From NCBI GenBank assembly GCA_045655705.1, contig JAZOPU010000138.1:1-29387 (forward strand): a stretch of 29,387 nucleotides of DNA, written 5' to 3'. A program made the position numbers and the translations under genes. Origin of the DNA: Scatosoma sp045655705 (lineage in GTDB: Bacteria > Bacillota > Clostridia > Christensenellales > Borkfalkiaceae). Positions 1-7,200 of this stretch are shown in pieces (within the stretch, counting starts at the first letter, position 1; each line of letters begins with the position of its first letter). Under the pieces are notes generated by a model. That model searched no databases. It saw only the letters and a program-made list of their open reading frames with translations, and was not told where the DNA came from.

Positions 1-126
1 TTTTTTTGTTTCAAACATTACGATAAAACAACCACCGTCATCTTCTTCGTATATGCGCGAAATATTCGCAATATTTAATGCAATTCTCTTTCCCGTCACC
101 TTACTCGTCAATTCGATAAAACCCAT
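1..126 (-). CDS. Small hypothetical protein of the mobile element, 3' end cut by window
   Basis: Reading leftward from the ATG at 126-124 there are 42 open codons to the window edge, so the C terminus is missing. The start follows a strong ribosome binding site (AGGAGTG, about 5 bases upstream) and a consensus promoter at 213-241. The visible N terminus begins MGFIELTSKVTGKRIALNI and continues with an acidic turn and a beta-rich segment (GGCFIVMFETKK). This resembles the small FlbD-like/phage-type proteins that start with an IELT..TGK..xLN strand pattern. No function is assigned. It is divergent from the repressor gene at 293 and is probably the first gene of the leftward operon that the repressor controls. 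That the reading frame is real is fairly sure from promoter, ribosome binding site and start; its role is unknown. Confidence 0.6.
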   Translation of the reverse strand, partial: MGFIELTSKVTGKRIALNIANISRIYEEDDGGCFIVMFETKK

Positions 127-189
127 AATTCACTCCTACGCCCACGGAATGCGGGCAATTTCAAACGATTTTTCATTTTGCTTGACTTG

Positions 190-274
190 TAGCCCGTTTT
201 AGGCTTTTAATTATTATAACGCCACTTTTGGGCTTTGTCAAGCATTTTTTGCAAAAAAATTCTAAAATGGGCTA
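190..274. promoter_or_regulatory. Candidate operator set (AGCCC sites) in the divergent control region
   Basis: A 13-base sequence TAGCCCGTTTTAG at 190-202 recurs inverted, with one mismatch, at 262-274 (CTAAAATGGGCTA). A third AGCCC core lies on the minus strand at 230-234. The three AGCCC/GGGCT cores are spaced 39 bases apart (191-195, 230-234, 269-273). The left site sits around the start of the leftward transcript, the middle one inside the -35/-10 spacer, and the right one just before the repressor gene. This is what an autoregulated repressor switch would look like. The binding itself is inferred. Confidence 0.55.
213..241 (-). promoter_or_regulatory. Consensus SigA promoter of the leftward element operon
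   Basis: On the minus strand a perfect -35 TTGACA (241-236) and a perfect -10 TATAAT (218-213) are separated by exactly 17 bases. It points at the small gene starting at 126. Such a fully consensus promoter in a mobile element usually needs a repressor to silence it, and the divergent gene at 293 encodes a Cro/CI-type DNA-binding protein. Confidence 0.85.
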
Positions 275-292
275 AAATGTTGGAGGTGAATT

Positions 293-715
293 ATGAATCG
301 AATACGTGAATTGAGACTTTTAGAAAATTTAACTCAAACAAAACTCGCACAAATGGTAGGATTAAACCAAACTGCAATCGGTAAATATGAACGTGGAGAG
401 CTTGAGCCCAATTTAGAAACGCTAAAAAAACTATCAGGGATTTTTGAATGTAGTATTGACTTCTTAATCGGCTTCTCTGATGATTTTGGACAAGTAACCG
501 TATACAAAACGACCGAAGGTATTAACACACTTACTGCAGAAGAGCAAAAGCTTATCGATATTTTACGCCGAAACTCTCCAATGAACGCAACCGAATGGCT
601 GACAATGTATGCCGAGCTTCCAGCGTATATGCAGGAAAGCATTTTTGCAGAGCTTAAAGGTATGCACCTTGGCTATACGGTATCAAAAAAGAAAACAACA
701 AAGGAGACAATTTGA
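293..715 (+). CDS. Cro/CI-type (XRE family) transcriptional repressor
   Basis: This 140-residue protein has an N-terminal helix-turn-helix of the XRE/Cro-CI family at about residues 3-58, with the pattern LTQTKLAQMVGLNQTAIGKYE followed by the usual third and fourth helices (LETLKKLSGIFECSIDFLIG). The C-terminal 80 residues are a helical tail without a recognisable LexA-like protease or peptidase domain. The start is set by GGAGGTG five bases before the ATG. It is divergent from a leftward gene with a consensus promoter, and AGCCC operator-like sites lie between them, so it most likely represses that promoter and perhaps its own. Without a visible protease domain, induction would need an anti-repressor, a ligand or loss by other means. 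Its stop is one base before the next gene, so the two are translationally coupled. Confidence 0.9.
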   Translation: MNRIRELRLLENLTQTKLAQMVGLNQTAIGKYERGELEPNLETLKKLSGIFECSIDFLIGFSDDFGQVTVYKTTEGINTLTAEEQKLIDILRRNSPMNATEWLTMYAELPAYMQESIFAELKGMHLGYTVSKKKTTKETI

Positions 716-716
716 A

Positions 717-1157
717 ATGGAAGAACAAAATCAAGAACAATCTTTCCCGTATCAACCGATCACCTGTCCACGTTGCGGTAGCCGTGAACTTTCTCTTGTT
801 TCCGAGGCAAAGAAAAGCATCTGGCTTCGTCTTCTTGAAGTATTGCTCGCTGTTTCCTTGGCGATAACCTTTTTTTCAAACTTATTGGATTTGTGGAATT
901 GGAATATTGATACAGCAGAATCTAATTCAGCCTACGTTACGGCGACGCAAGAGTACGAGGCGGTAGAAGATATAACTGTGGGCAGTACACCACCAATCCA
1001 TACAACCAGCGACGATAAAAGTGAAGATGTAATCAATACAATGATTTTCCTTGTTGTCGCTCTTGGCTTTTGCCGTGTTGCGATATATTTGCGCGAATTA
1101 AGGGTACAAGTGAATGCAATTTGTAAAAATTGCGGACACTTTTGGATCATCAATTAA
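717..1157 (+). CDS. Small membrane protein with CxxC pairs flanking a transmembrane hairpin
   Basis: The ATG at 717 is chosen over an upstream in-frame start at 609 because AAGGAG lies ten bases before it and because 609-716 overlaps the repressor gene. The 146-residue product starts with a zinc-knuckle half (ITCPRCGSREL, about residues 14-24). A hydrophobic helix follows (about 38-58), then a polar, Ser/Thr/Asp-rich loop of roughly 50 residues. A second hydrophobic helix (about 103-120) is followed by the other zinc half (ICKNCGHFW) at the very C terminus. Both CxxC pairs would face the same side of the membrane and could join into one zinc ribbon. Similar CPxCG...CxNCG membrane proteins occur on phages and conjugative elements, but I know of no established function. 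Confidence 0.75.
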   Translation: MEEQNQEQSFPYQPITCPRCGSRELSLVSEAKKSIWLRLLEVLLAVSLAITFFSNLLDLWNWNIDTAESNSAYVTATQEYEAVEDITVGSTPPIHTTSDDKSEDVINTMIFLVVALGFCRVAIYLRELRVQVNAICKNCGHFWIIN

Positions 1158-1186
1158 GCCGTAAATTTTCATCTAAAATTTTCGGC
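1158..1186 (+). terminator. Hairpin after the two-gene repressor operon
   Basis: Arms 1158-1169 and 1175-1186 (GCCG...CGGC ends, AT-rich inside) pair over 12 positions with one mismatch around a five-base loop, starting directly after the TAA stop at 1155-1157. The following stretch is T-rich but interrupted (AATTTTTCC at 1195-1203), so it is a plausible but not textbook intrinsic terminator. Confidence 0.5.
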
Positions 1187-1220
1187 TTCCGAAGAATTTT
1201 TCCTTTCCGTTCGATTTTGT

Positions 1221-1228
1221 GGTAAAAT
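1221..1228 (+). promoter_or_regulatory. Possible extended -10 promoter for the integrase gene
   Basis: TGG precedes TAAAAT (1223-1228), giving an extended -10 element 33 bases before the integrase ATG. The -35 region at 17 bases upstream (TTCCTT) is poor. This would allow the integrase to be expressed separately from the repressor operon. Confidence 0.3.
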
Positions 1229-1261
1229 TATCCATAAATTTTCACAAAGGAGAACGGATTT

Positions 1262-2620
1262 ATGGATAAATTCGAATTAGAACAGTACACGCAGATCCGC
1301 GAGATGATCTCTGATTTGCAAACTTGCTTTATCGCCTTTGACGGTGAAGGCTACACGCGCACGCCATCAGCGGAAGAATGGCGACGAGCTTCTCGGCTCG
1401 TTCACAGGCTCAACTTGCTTTGCTTGGAGCTCTACGGCTACGCAAATGCTTGTCGGCAATATAATGTCGTTGATATTCGACAACGTTTACAATTTGTTTC
1501 CTGTGAAACGGAAAAAGAAACGCCCGACGCGGGGACGTCGGGTGAAGAAGTAGAACAGCAGGCTTTTGTCAAATTTACTGAAAAGGAGATTTTACAAATG
1601 CCCAAACAATTTAGAAAAATATTCAGAATAAACAAACAAACTGCACGCGTGCGATTTCACAAAGGATCGTATGAGATACGTATGCAAATAAACGGACACC
1701 GTATTTGTGCATACGGTAAATATCTCGACGTTGCCAAAGAACGGTTTATTGAGAAACTCAAAAACACCAAGATCGATATCGTTGCAAGCCCCAAACAAAA
1801 GCTTTTAGTTGATTACGTGTATCAATGGCTGGAAACGGTGAAAAAGCCGTTTATAAAAGCAAACACTTACAAAATGTATTTACAGTTGATTGGCGCGTAC
1901 ATAAAGCCCGCTTTTGAGAAACGGACGATTGAAAGCTTAACGCAATTCGAACTTCAAGCGTTTATCAACGGTTTTTGCTCCGACGGGAGAAACAGGACGG
2001 CGCAAAAAATAGCACAGTTATTATCTGCCGTTCTCGATTACGCAGTAGACGACGGAATTATACCACGCTCGCCGATGAAGCGCGTTGTCGTTGCTCGATA
2101 CGAAGAAGAACACGGGCAATCGCTCACGCGCTCGGAAGAAAAGATTTTACTTGACGCATTCGCCGAAAAACCAAACGAATACGCACAAGCTTACGTGTTT
2201 ATGCTTTACACAGGGCTACGGCGCAGCGAGCTTGCCAGCGCGGAAATATCCGACGACGGTTGGATTTCCGTGATCACAGGCAAGCAACGACGCGGGGCAA
2301 AACCCAAACGTAGGCGAATGCCGATTTGTCCTATGCTTAAACCGTTGCTTGAAAAAATAGACCTTGCCACGATCAAAGCAATATCGGCGGGAATGCTCAC
2401 AAAGCATATCAAGGAATTTTTGCCGTCGCACCACTGCCACAATCTACGGCACACGTTCATTACACGGGCGCAAGAATGTGGGATTAAACGCGAGATCGTA
2501 TCGCTTTGGGCGGGACACGCGCCCGACAGCTCGATCACGTCGAACGTTTACACGCATTTAGAGCAGAACGAAGAACACCAAATCGCGGAAATGTCTTTAT
2601 TTTCCTACGTTTTAGAATAA
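1262..2620 (+). CDS. Tyrosine-type site-specific integrase of the mobile element
   Basis: This 452-residue tyrosine recombinase inserts and excises the element. The catalytic set is complete: Arg320 in TGLRRSE, a Lys in the following beta-hairpin (GKQRRGAK), His393 and Arg396 in HNLRHTF, His419 in WAGHA and the nucleophile Tyr430 in NVYTHL. Upstream are an arm-binding-like beta region (VRFHKGSYEIRMQINGHRI) and a SAM-like core-binding domain (about 180-245). The start at 1262 has AGGAG nine bases upstream. An in-frame ATG at 1598, preceded by AAAAGGAGA at a good distance, would give a 340-residue form. The residues around it (FTEKEILQMPKQFRKIF) look like one continuous conserved segment, so I keep the longer start. 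The gene ends about 110 bases from the 3' end of tRNA-Gln, its likely target. Confidence 0.92.
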   Translation: MDKFELEQYTQIREMISDLQTCFIAFDGEGYTRTPSAEEWRRASRLVHRLNLLCLELYGYANACRQYNVVDIRQRLQFVSCETEKETPDAGTSGEEVEQQAFVKFTEKEILQMPKQFRKIFRINKQTARVRFHKGSYEIRMQINGHRICAYGKYLDVAKERFIEKLKNTKIDIVASPKQKLLVDYVYQWLETVKKPFIKANTYKMYLQLIGAYIKPAFEKRTIESLTQFELQAFINGFCSDGRNRTAQKIAQLLSAVLDYAVDDGIIPRSPMKRVVVARYEEEHGQSLTRSEEKILLDAFAEKPNEYAQAYVFMLYTGLRRSELASAEISDDGWISVITGKQRRGAKPKRRRMPICPMLKPLLEKIDLATIKAISAGMLTKHIKEFLPSHHCHNLRHTFITRAQECGIKREIVSLWAGHAPDSSITSNVYTHLEQNEEHQIAEMSLFSYVLE

Positions 2621-2684
2621 CGCACCCCCCACTTCGCCCCCCAAAACACGAAAATAGACGCTTTTTTATGGTTTTTGGAAAATG

Positions 2685-2730
2685 AAAAACGGGCGTTTTC
2701 AACGTTTTTTCGTCAAAAAACACCCGTTTT
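2685..2730 (-). terminator. Intrinsic terminator of tRNA-Gln, possibly bidirectional
   Basis: Arms 2715-2730 and 2685-2699 (AAAACGGGTGTTTT against AAAACGGGCGTTTT in opposite orientation) pair almost perfectly around a loop of 15 bases. On the minus strand the hairpin follows the tRNA 3' end directly and finishes in TTTTTC. On the plus strand it also ends in TTTT, so it could stop integrase transcription as well. It lies exactly at the presumed element junction. Confidence 0.65.
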
Positions 2731-2804
2731 GGCTGGGGATAAGTGATTCGAACACCCGAATGACGGAGTCAGAGTCCGTTGCCTTACCGCTTGGCGAATC
2801 CCCA
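2730..2804 (-). tRNA. tRNA-Gln (anticodon CTG), CCA encoded
   Basis: The minus strand folds as a cloverleaf. The acceptor stem is TGGGGAT with ATCCCCA. The D arm is GCC...GGC. The anticodon stem is ACGGA/TCCGT with loop CTCTGAC (anticodon CTG, reads CAG). The T arm is GGGTG-TTCGAAT-CACTT. The discriminator base is G (2733) and CCA (2732-2730) is encoded. Two outer pairs of the T stem are G-T wobbles, slightly unusual. The 3' half is the usual target of tyrosine integrases and an integrase gene lies directly beside it, so the element to the left probably recombined into this gene while restoring it. A second copy of the 3' end is not in the window and should mark the far end of the element. 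Confidence 0.93.
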
Positions 2805-2825
2805 ATATTTTTATTTTCTTGCGTT

Positions 2826-2854
2826 ATTTTATCAAACTTTTCCTCTTTTGGCAA
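2826..2854 (-). promoter_or_regulatory. Promoter of tRNA-Gln
   Basis: On the minus strand TTGCCA (2854-2849), a 17-base spacer and TAAAAT (2831-2826) with a TGA extended -10 lie about 22 bases before the tRNA 5' end. The position fits a short 5' leader removed by RNase P. Confidence 0.7.
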
Positions 2855-2963
2855 GCGATTTTATATCCCTTTAAAAAACTTTTTTCAAAAATCCCCAAAA
2901 ATCCGTTTAAGCTCTTATTTTTCCCTATTCCTATCTCCTTTATACTCGTTATCGGAGGTTATT

Positions 2964-3554
2964 ATGTTTCTTTCTGCCTTTTGCAACAAATTATTATATT
3001 TAGACGGCGAATGTCGCGGAGTTTGTGTTGGCGTTGCCGTGTCTAAAAAGAACTATTCAATCAAGTATCTCTTATGCGCCCACGAACGTGCTACGCGCCC
3101 CGACTTTGCATTGCCTTTTTCCGCTTTGCGCTCTATCGGTATTCACGGCTTAACCCTTTCACGCGTACGCCCTGCAATCCCGAAAAACGTATTCAAGCTC
3201 TTCCCATCTCGCCCCGTGTATTCGGCAGAAGGCGCATATCTTGGCGCTTTACAAGACGTTGAATTTGAAAACGAATCTGCAACTAAACTGCTTACAACCG
3301 AAAATTTGCATTTTTCTTTTGCTTGCGTAAACGGTGTTTGCGACGCGGTGATTTTGCGCAAATCCCCTGTCTATCCGCTCGGTCAACGCATACATACTTC
3401 CTTGTTTTCGGAAAATTCTTCTCTTGTAACCAAGTCCGTTTTACGACGGGCTATTGAAAAGCGTGCGCTTATCAAGCTTACGCTTTCGCTCTCTCCATTC
3501 GTTACGCCGAATACTTCGCCGACAGCTTCAACACCCCCGCAAGGGCGTCGTTGA
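2964..3554 (+). CDS. PRC-barrel-like protein (probable)
   Basis: The ATG at 2964 has GGAGG five bases upstream. A longer in-frame reading from 2682 would run antisense through the tRNA and is rejected. The 196-residue product shows two related beta-rich halves: an N-terminal LLYLDGECRGVCVGVAVS segment and a second PVYSAEGAYLGALQDVEF segment (about residues 92-109). The latter has the VYDxxGxxLGxVxDV signature of PRC-barrel domains. Such proteins are found in sporulation and stress roles and in RNA processing in general, but nothing here singles one out. The C-terminal 50 residues are basic and Ser/Thr/Pro-rich. The last 53 bases overlap, tail to tail, the gene on the opposite strand. A clear promoter is not visible in the 110 bases upstream. 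Confidence 0.65.
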   Translation: MFLSAFCNKLLYLDGECRGVCVGVAVSKKNYSIKYLLCAHERATRPDFALPFSALRSIGIHGLTLSRVRPAIPKNVFKLFPSRPVYSAEGAYLGALQDVEFENESATKLLTTENLHFSFACVNGVCDAVILRKSPVYPLGQRIHTSLFSENSSLVTKSVLRRAIEKRALIKLTLSLSPFVTPNTSPTASTPPQGRR

Positions 3555-4143
3555 CGGCTTGGCTCTCCCTATTCGTCCACGTTTCTTTTTCTTTATATAA
3601 AGACAACAACGCGGCAAGTTCCGCGCTCGCCAATCGATCGGCTGTCGTAAGCTGTTTTTCCCGCAACTTCGTAAGCAAATCCCAAGCGTGGGAAAGAGGC
3701 AATGCTTGGCTTTCTTGTTCTTGCAATTTTTCTGCGTCAGGGTGAAGTGCGGTGTTCAATCTTGCCTGCACAAACGAATTCTCCCGCTCGGGCAAGGTGA
3801 ATTTGAGTTTTCTTTCTATCTCTTTACGCTGTGCTCTACGGCGCGTTATGCGTTCTTTGATCGTTAAAATCAACCAAAGCGTAAGATACAACGCCCCGCT
3901 TACAACGGTAAACCCCGCCGTCAAATATAAGGCGCTTTTGCCAGTGAGCGTTTGCGTGAGTACTGCTATACACGCCCCGCCGTATACAAGCAAAACGAAC
4001 GCGCTATACACGCCCGTGCTCTTCACTTTATATCCTATCAACGCGGAAATTATTAGCAGTGCACACGCCGTGCAAAAGACAATCAGCGTTGCATAACTTT
4101 GACAAAACACGGTGTTAAAAATTTCACTCCACCAAAAGTACAT
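3502..4143 (-). CDS. Small three-helix membrane protein with cytoplasmic helical tail
   Basis: I use the ATG at 4143-4141, preceded by AAGGGGG nine bases upstream; a TTG at 4179 would lie inside a hairpin loop. The 213-residue product has three hydrophobic segments at about 17-38, 45-66 and 70-93. A strongly basic stop-transfer stretch (KERITRRRAQRKEIERK) follows, then about 110 residues of soluble, Glu/Lys/Leu-rich helices. I do not recognise a family. It is downstream of addA on the same strand, but a large hairpin separates the two and covers its ribosome binding site. The 3' end overlaps the convergent PRC-barrel-like gene by 53 bases. Anchor protein or signalling partner are guesses only. 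Confidence 0.7.
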   Translation of the reverse strand: MYFWWSEIFNTVFCQSYATLIVFCTACALLIISALIGYKVKSTGVYSAFVLLVYGGACIAVLTQTLTGKSALYLTAGFTVVSGALYLTLWLILTIKERITRRRAQRKEIERKLKFTLPERENSFVQARLNTALHPDAEKLQEQESQALPLSHAWDLLTKLREKQLTTADRLASAELAALLSLYKEKETWTNRESQAVNDALAGVLKLSAKYSA

Positions 4144-4198
4144 AAAAACGAGCCCCCTTTTTGGAGTAAGTATTTCCAAAAAAGTCGCTCGTTTTTTT
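4144..4198. terminator. Large two-part hairpin between addA and the membrane-protein gene
   Basis: Outer arms 4144-4153 and 4187-4196 (AAAAACGAGC against GCTCGTTTTT) are perfectly complementary. Inner arms 4158-4165 and 4175-4182 (TTTTTGGA against TCCAAAAA) are also perfect. Read on the plus strand it ends in TTTTTTT and is a good intrinsic terminator. Read on the minus strand it ends in TTTTT followed at once by the ATG of the next gene, and it includes that gene's ribosome binding site. It can therefore stop transcripts from both sides and may limit expression of the membrane-protein gene. Confidence 0.65.
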
Positions 4199-4232
4199 GT
4201 GTTTTACGCGGTATTTATATATTTTTGTCGAT

Positions 4233-7200
4233 TTAATTCATATCCACTTCAACCCCACGGTAGATATTGACGATATAGCAACGCACGTTATCTTTTGGTA
4301 TTCGCAAAATTTTTGCCGTCGCCAAGCGGTAAAGCTCTAACTGTGGCGCGTAGTGCGTTTTAAGCTGTTCAGCCGTCTTTTTAGAATATTTATAATCGAT
4401 AATTTGCACTTCGTCCTGCCCTACCGCCATCAAGTCGATCGCGCCTTGAAAGATAATATTTTCATCTTTCCCCTCGCTTTTATCAAACGTTTCCCCTACG
4501 GGTAAAGCCACCATAAACAGCCTTTCTTTATACACTGTTTTCCCTTGCAAGCGGTAAAACACAGGGTTTGACAATATTTCTAAAAGCTTATCTTCGGACA
4601 AAAACGCAACCGTTTCTTGCGTTAAGTTTTCCAAGTTTTGTTTGATCAAATCTTTGAGTTTCAAACGGGGTATGGGTGCACCGTTTTCATATAAACGGGC
4701 AAAATCAAAGTGTTCTAAAAACGCGTGATAGGCAACGCCCGCTTCGCGAGAAGTGCGCATATCTAAATCGTCCGTTTCGTCAAAAATACCGCTTGGCACT
4801 TCCGCTTCTTGCGTTATGCCTGTATTTTCTACGGCTTGACCGTCCATAAGCCGTGTTGCGGAGCTTTTGACGGGCAAGTTTTCGCCCCCTGCATATTTAT
4901 ATTTCCATAAAAACGCTTTCGTGATCGACGATGCAAGTGTTTCGTCGGGACGGAACACAAGCGCCGTGCGCGGTTGTTTCTCCACGTCGAAAAGCGCGTC
5001 TTCTTGCAAGTATTCCTGCCACACGCTAAAATCGGTGAAATCGGCAAACGAACGGGCGTAGCGCACGTCGGGGAAGGGCGAAACTTCTTCAAAAACCGCG
5101 TGCAAGGCATATTTTGCGCGCGTGAGCGCAACGTAGTATAAATTGAGTTCGTCGGCAACCGAGCTTGCCAATTCCTTACGCTCGTGCAAACGGCGCAAAA
5201 GCGTGTCGTGGCGCGTCATAGTTTGTTCGTCGTAGGCACGAGGGGCAAGAGAATATTTTTCTTCTACGTACACGTCTTCTGCGATCACACCGCGGAACGG
5301 AGCGTTGAGATTGTCTAAAATGACAACGGGATATTCTAAGCCCTTTGATGAATGCATCGTCAATACGCGCACGGAATTTTCGCCCCCGCTTTCACTATAT
5401 TCAATCTTATAATTAACATCGCGCAAATACTGCAAAAATGCGTGCACACCGCCGTGCTCCACCGCCGCCGTTTCTTCCACGAAGCGGTGCATACGCTTTA
5501 AGCAAGCAATAGAGTTATCCCTTGATAAAAGTCTTGCTTCCATACGCGTTTCCGCTATAATTTTCGTGAGCAATTCCCCCGCGTCAAGCACGCACGCTTC
5601 CATTCGTAATTTTTGATAATAGTCGTAGAATTTACGCAATTTATGCGCCGTCAAATCCGTTTGTTCTTCGGCGTATTTTTTACAAGCGTTTCTAAAAAAG
5701 CGTTCTTCTTTATAGGCTAAGCGTATATTCGTAAGCTCGTCCGCCGTCAGTTCACCCATAGCCGAAAGCAACGCCGAGCAAAGCGGAACATCTTGCTCCG
5801 CGTTATCGATCAGCGACAAAACGTCGATAAGCGTTTTCACTTCCGCATAGTCGCATATATTTACAGCGGAAGCCGCCGTTACGGGAATACCTTCGGCGGC
5901 GATCGCCGCAACTGTTTTTGCGATTTGCCCCTGTTTTTTTCTCGACAAAACGGCAATATCCGAATATTCCACGAGTTTATATTCGCCCGTATCCGCATCA
6001 TACCATTTGGTATGCAATTCGTTTTGGATAATTTGCCTTATGGTTTTCGCAAGCAAACTTTCTTCCGTTGCGGTAGCACCCGTTTTCTCTCGCACCGAAT
6101 ATATTCCACGGGGCGCGGGCGGAGTTTTTTCTTCCTTGGGCAAAATATGAATACGCACCTTGCCCTCATCTATCGGATACCTACCCCCGCGTTCCATATA
6201 AGAGCCATTCGCATAGTCCACTTCGCAAGTGTCTTTGGTCATTGCCAAGCAAAACTGCTTGTTCACCGCGTCCAGCACCTTATCACTGCTACGGAAATTG
6301 CGTTTCATAACCAAACTGTTCCCTTCGCCCTTTTCAAACGCTTCCTGCTTTTGCACGAAGAATTTGGACTTACTGCCACGGAAACCGTAGATAGACTGTT
6401 TTACGTCGCCTACCAAAAACACGTTATCCCCTGCCACCAAAGACAAAATCGCTTCTTGCACGGGGTTGACGTCTTGATATTCGTCCACGAACACGTAGCG
6501 GTATTTATCCCGCGTTTCTTGGGCAATTTCGGGGATTGAGAGTAGTTCCAACGCTTTATGTTCAAGATCTGCATAGTCTAAAACGCCCCGTTCGGCTTTA
6601 CGCTGGGCGTATTTTTCATCAAAAAGCAACAAATACGTTTTGAGCGCCCAAGCAATTTTACCCGACTTCAAATAATACCCCAATTCTTCTTCACGCGTGC
6701 CTGTTTTGGAAAGCTCGTCGTCGTAAATTTTCACTACTTTATTTTTGAGAGCGGAAAGCTTTTCGACGTGTTTTTTCTTTTCGAGAGAATCCTTTTGACT
6801 GCCACGGTTTGCCGTGAATTTAGGTTTTTCCAAAGCGCACGCGTCAAAATAATCGTTTGCGTTTAATATTGCCTGTAAAAAGTTGCAAAGCTCGGTGGAT
6901 AACGCCGTTTGCGCCTTGGCCTCAATTTGTTCAAAATATTCTTTCTCCGCTTGGAGCATTTGTAAATAATACGAGCATTTTTCTTTGAGTAGTGCATGCA
7001 AATCCGCCACGACGTTTGCAAACGTTTGACTGTCAAACACTCCGCTGTTTTGCAGATATTCTTTATAATCGGCGCGGTCGCGTAACTGCTCGTAGGTGTT
7101 TAGAATGATGTTACGCAAGGCGTTGTCGCTTTTTTTACGCCAATACACGGAAAGCAAAAGCAAGAAATTTTCTTCTTTGCTTTCATAAGCTTCGTCGAAC

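Noticed and set aside
1..2730. A second copy of the tRNA-Gln 3' end (the other attachment site)
   Set aside because: No match to the T-arm and acceptor sequence was seen left of the integrase; it must lie outside the window if it exists.
2682..2963. N-terminal extension of the PRC-barrel-like gene through the tRNA
   Set aside because: It would translate antisense tRNA and terminator sequence, and the ATG at 2964 has an excellent ribosome binding site.
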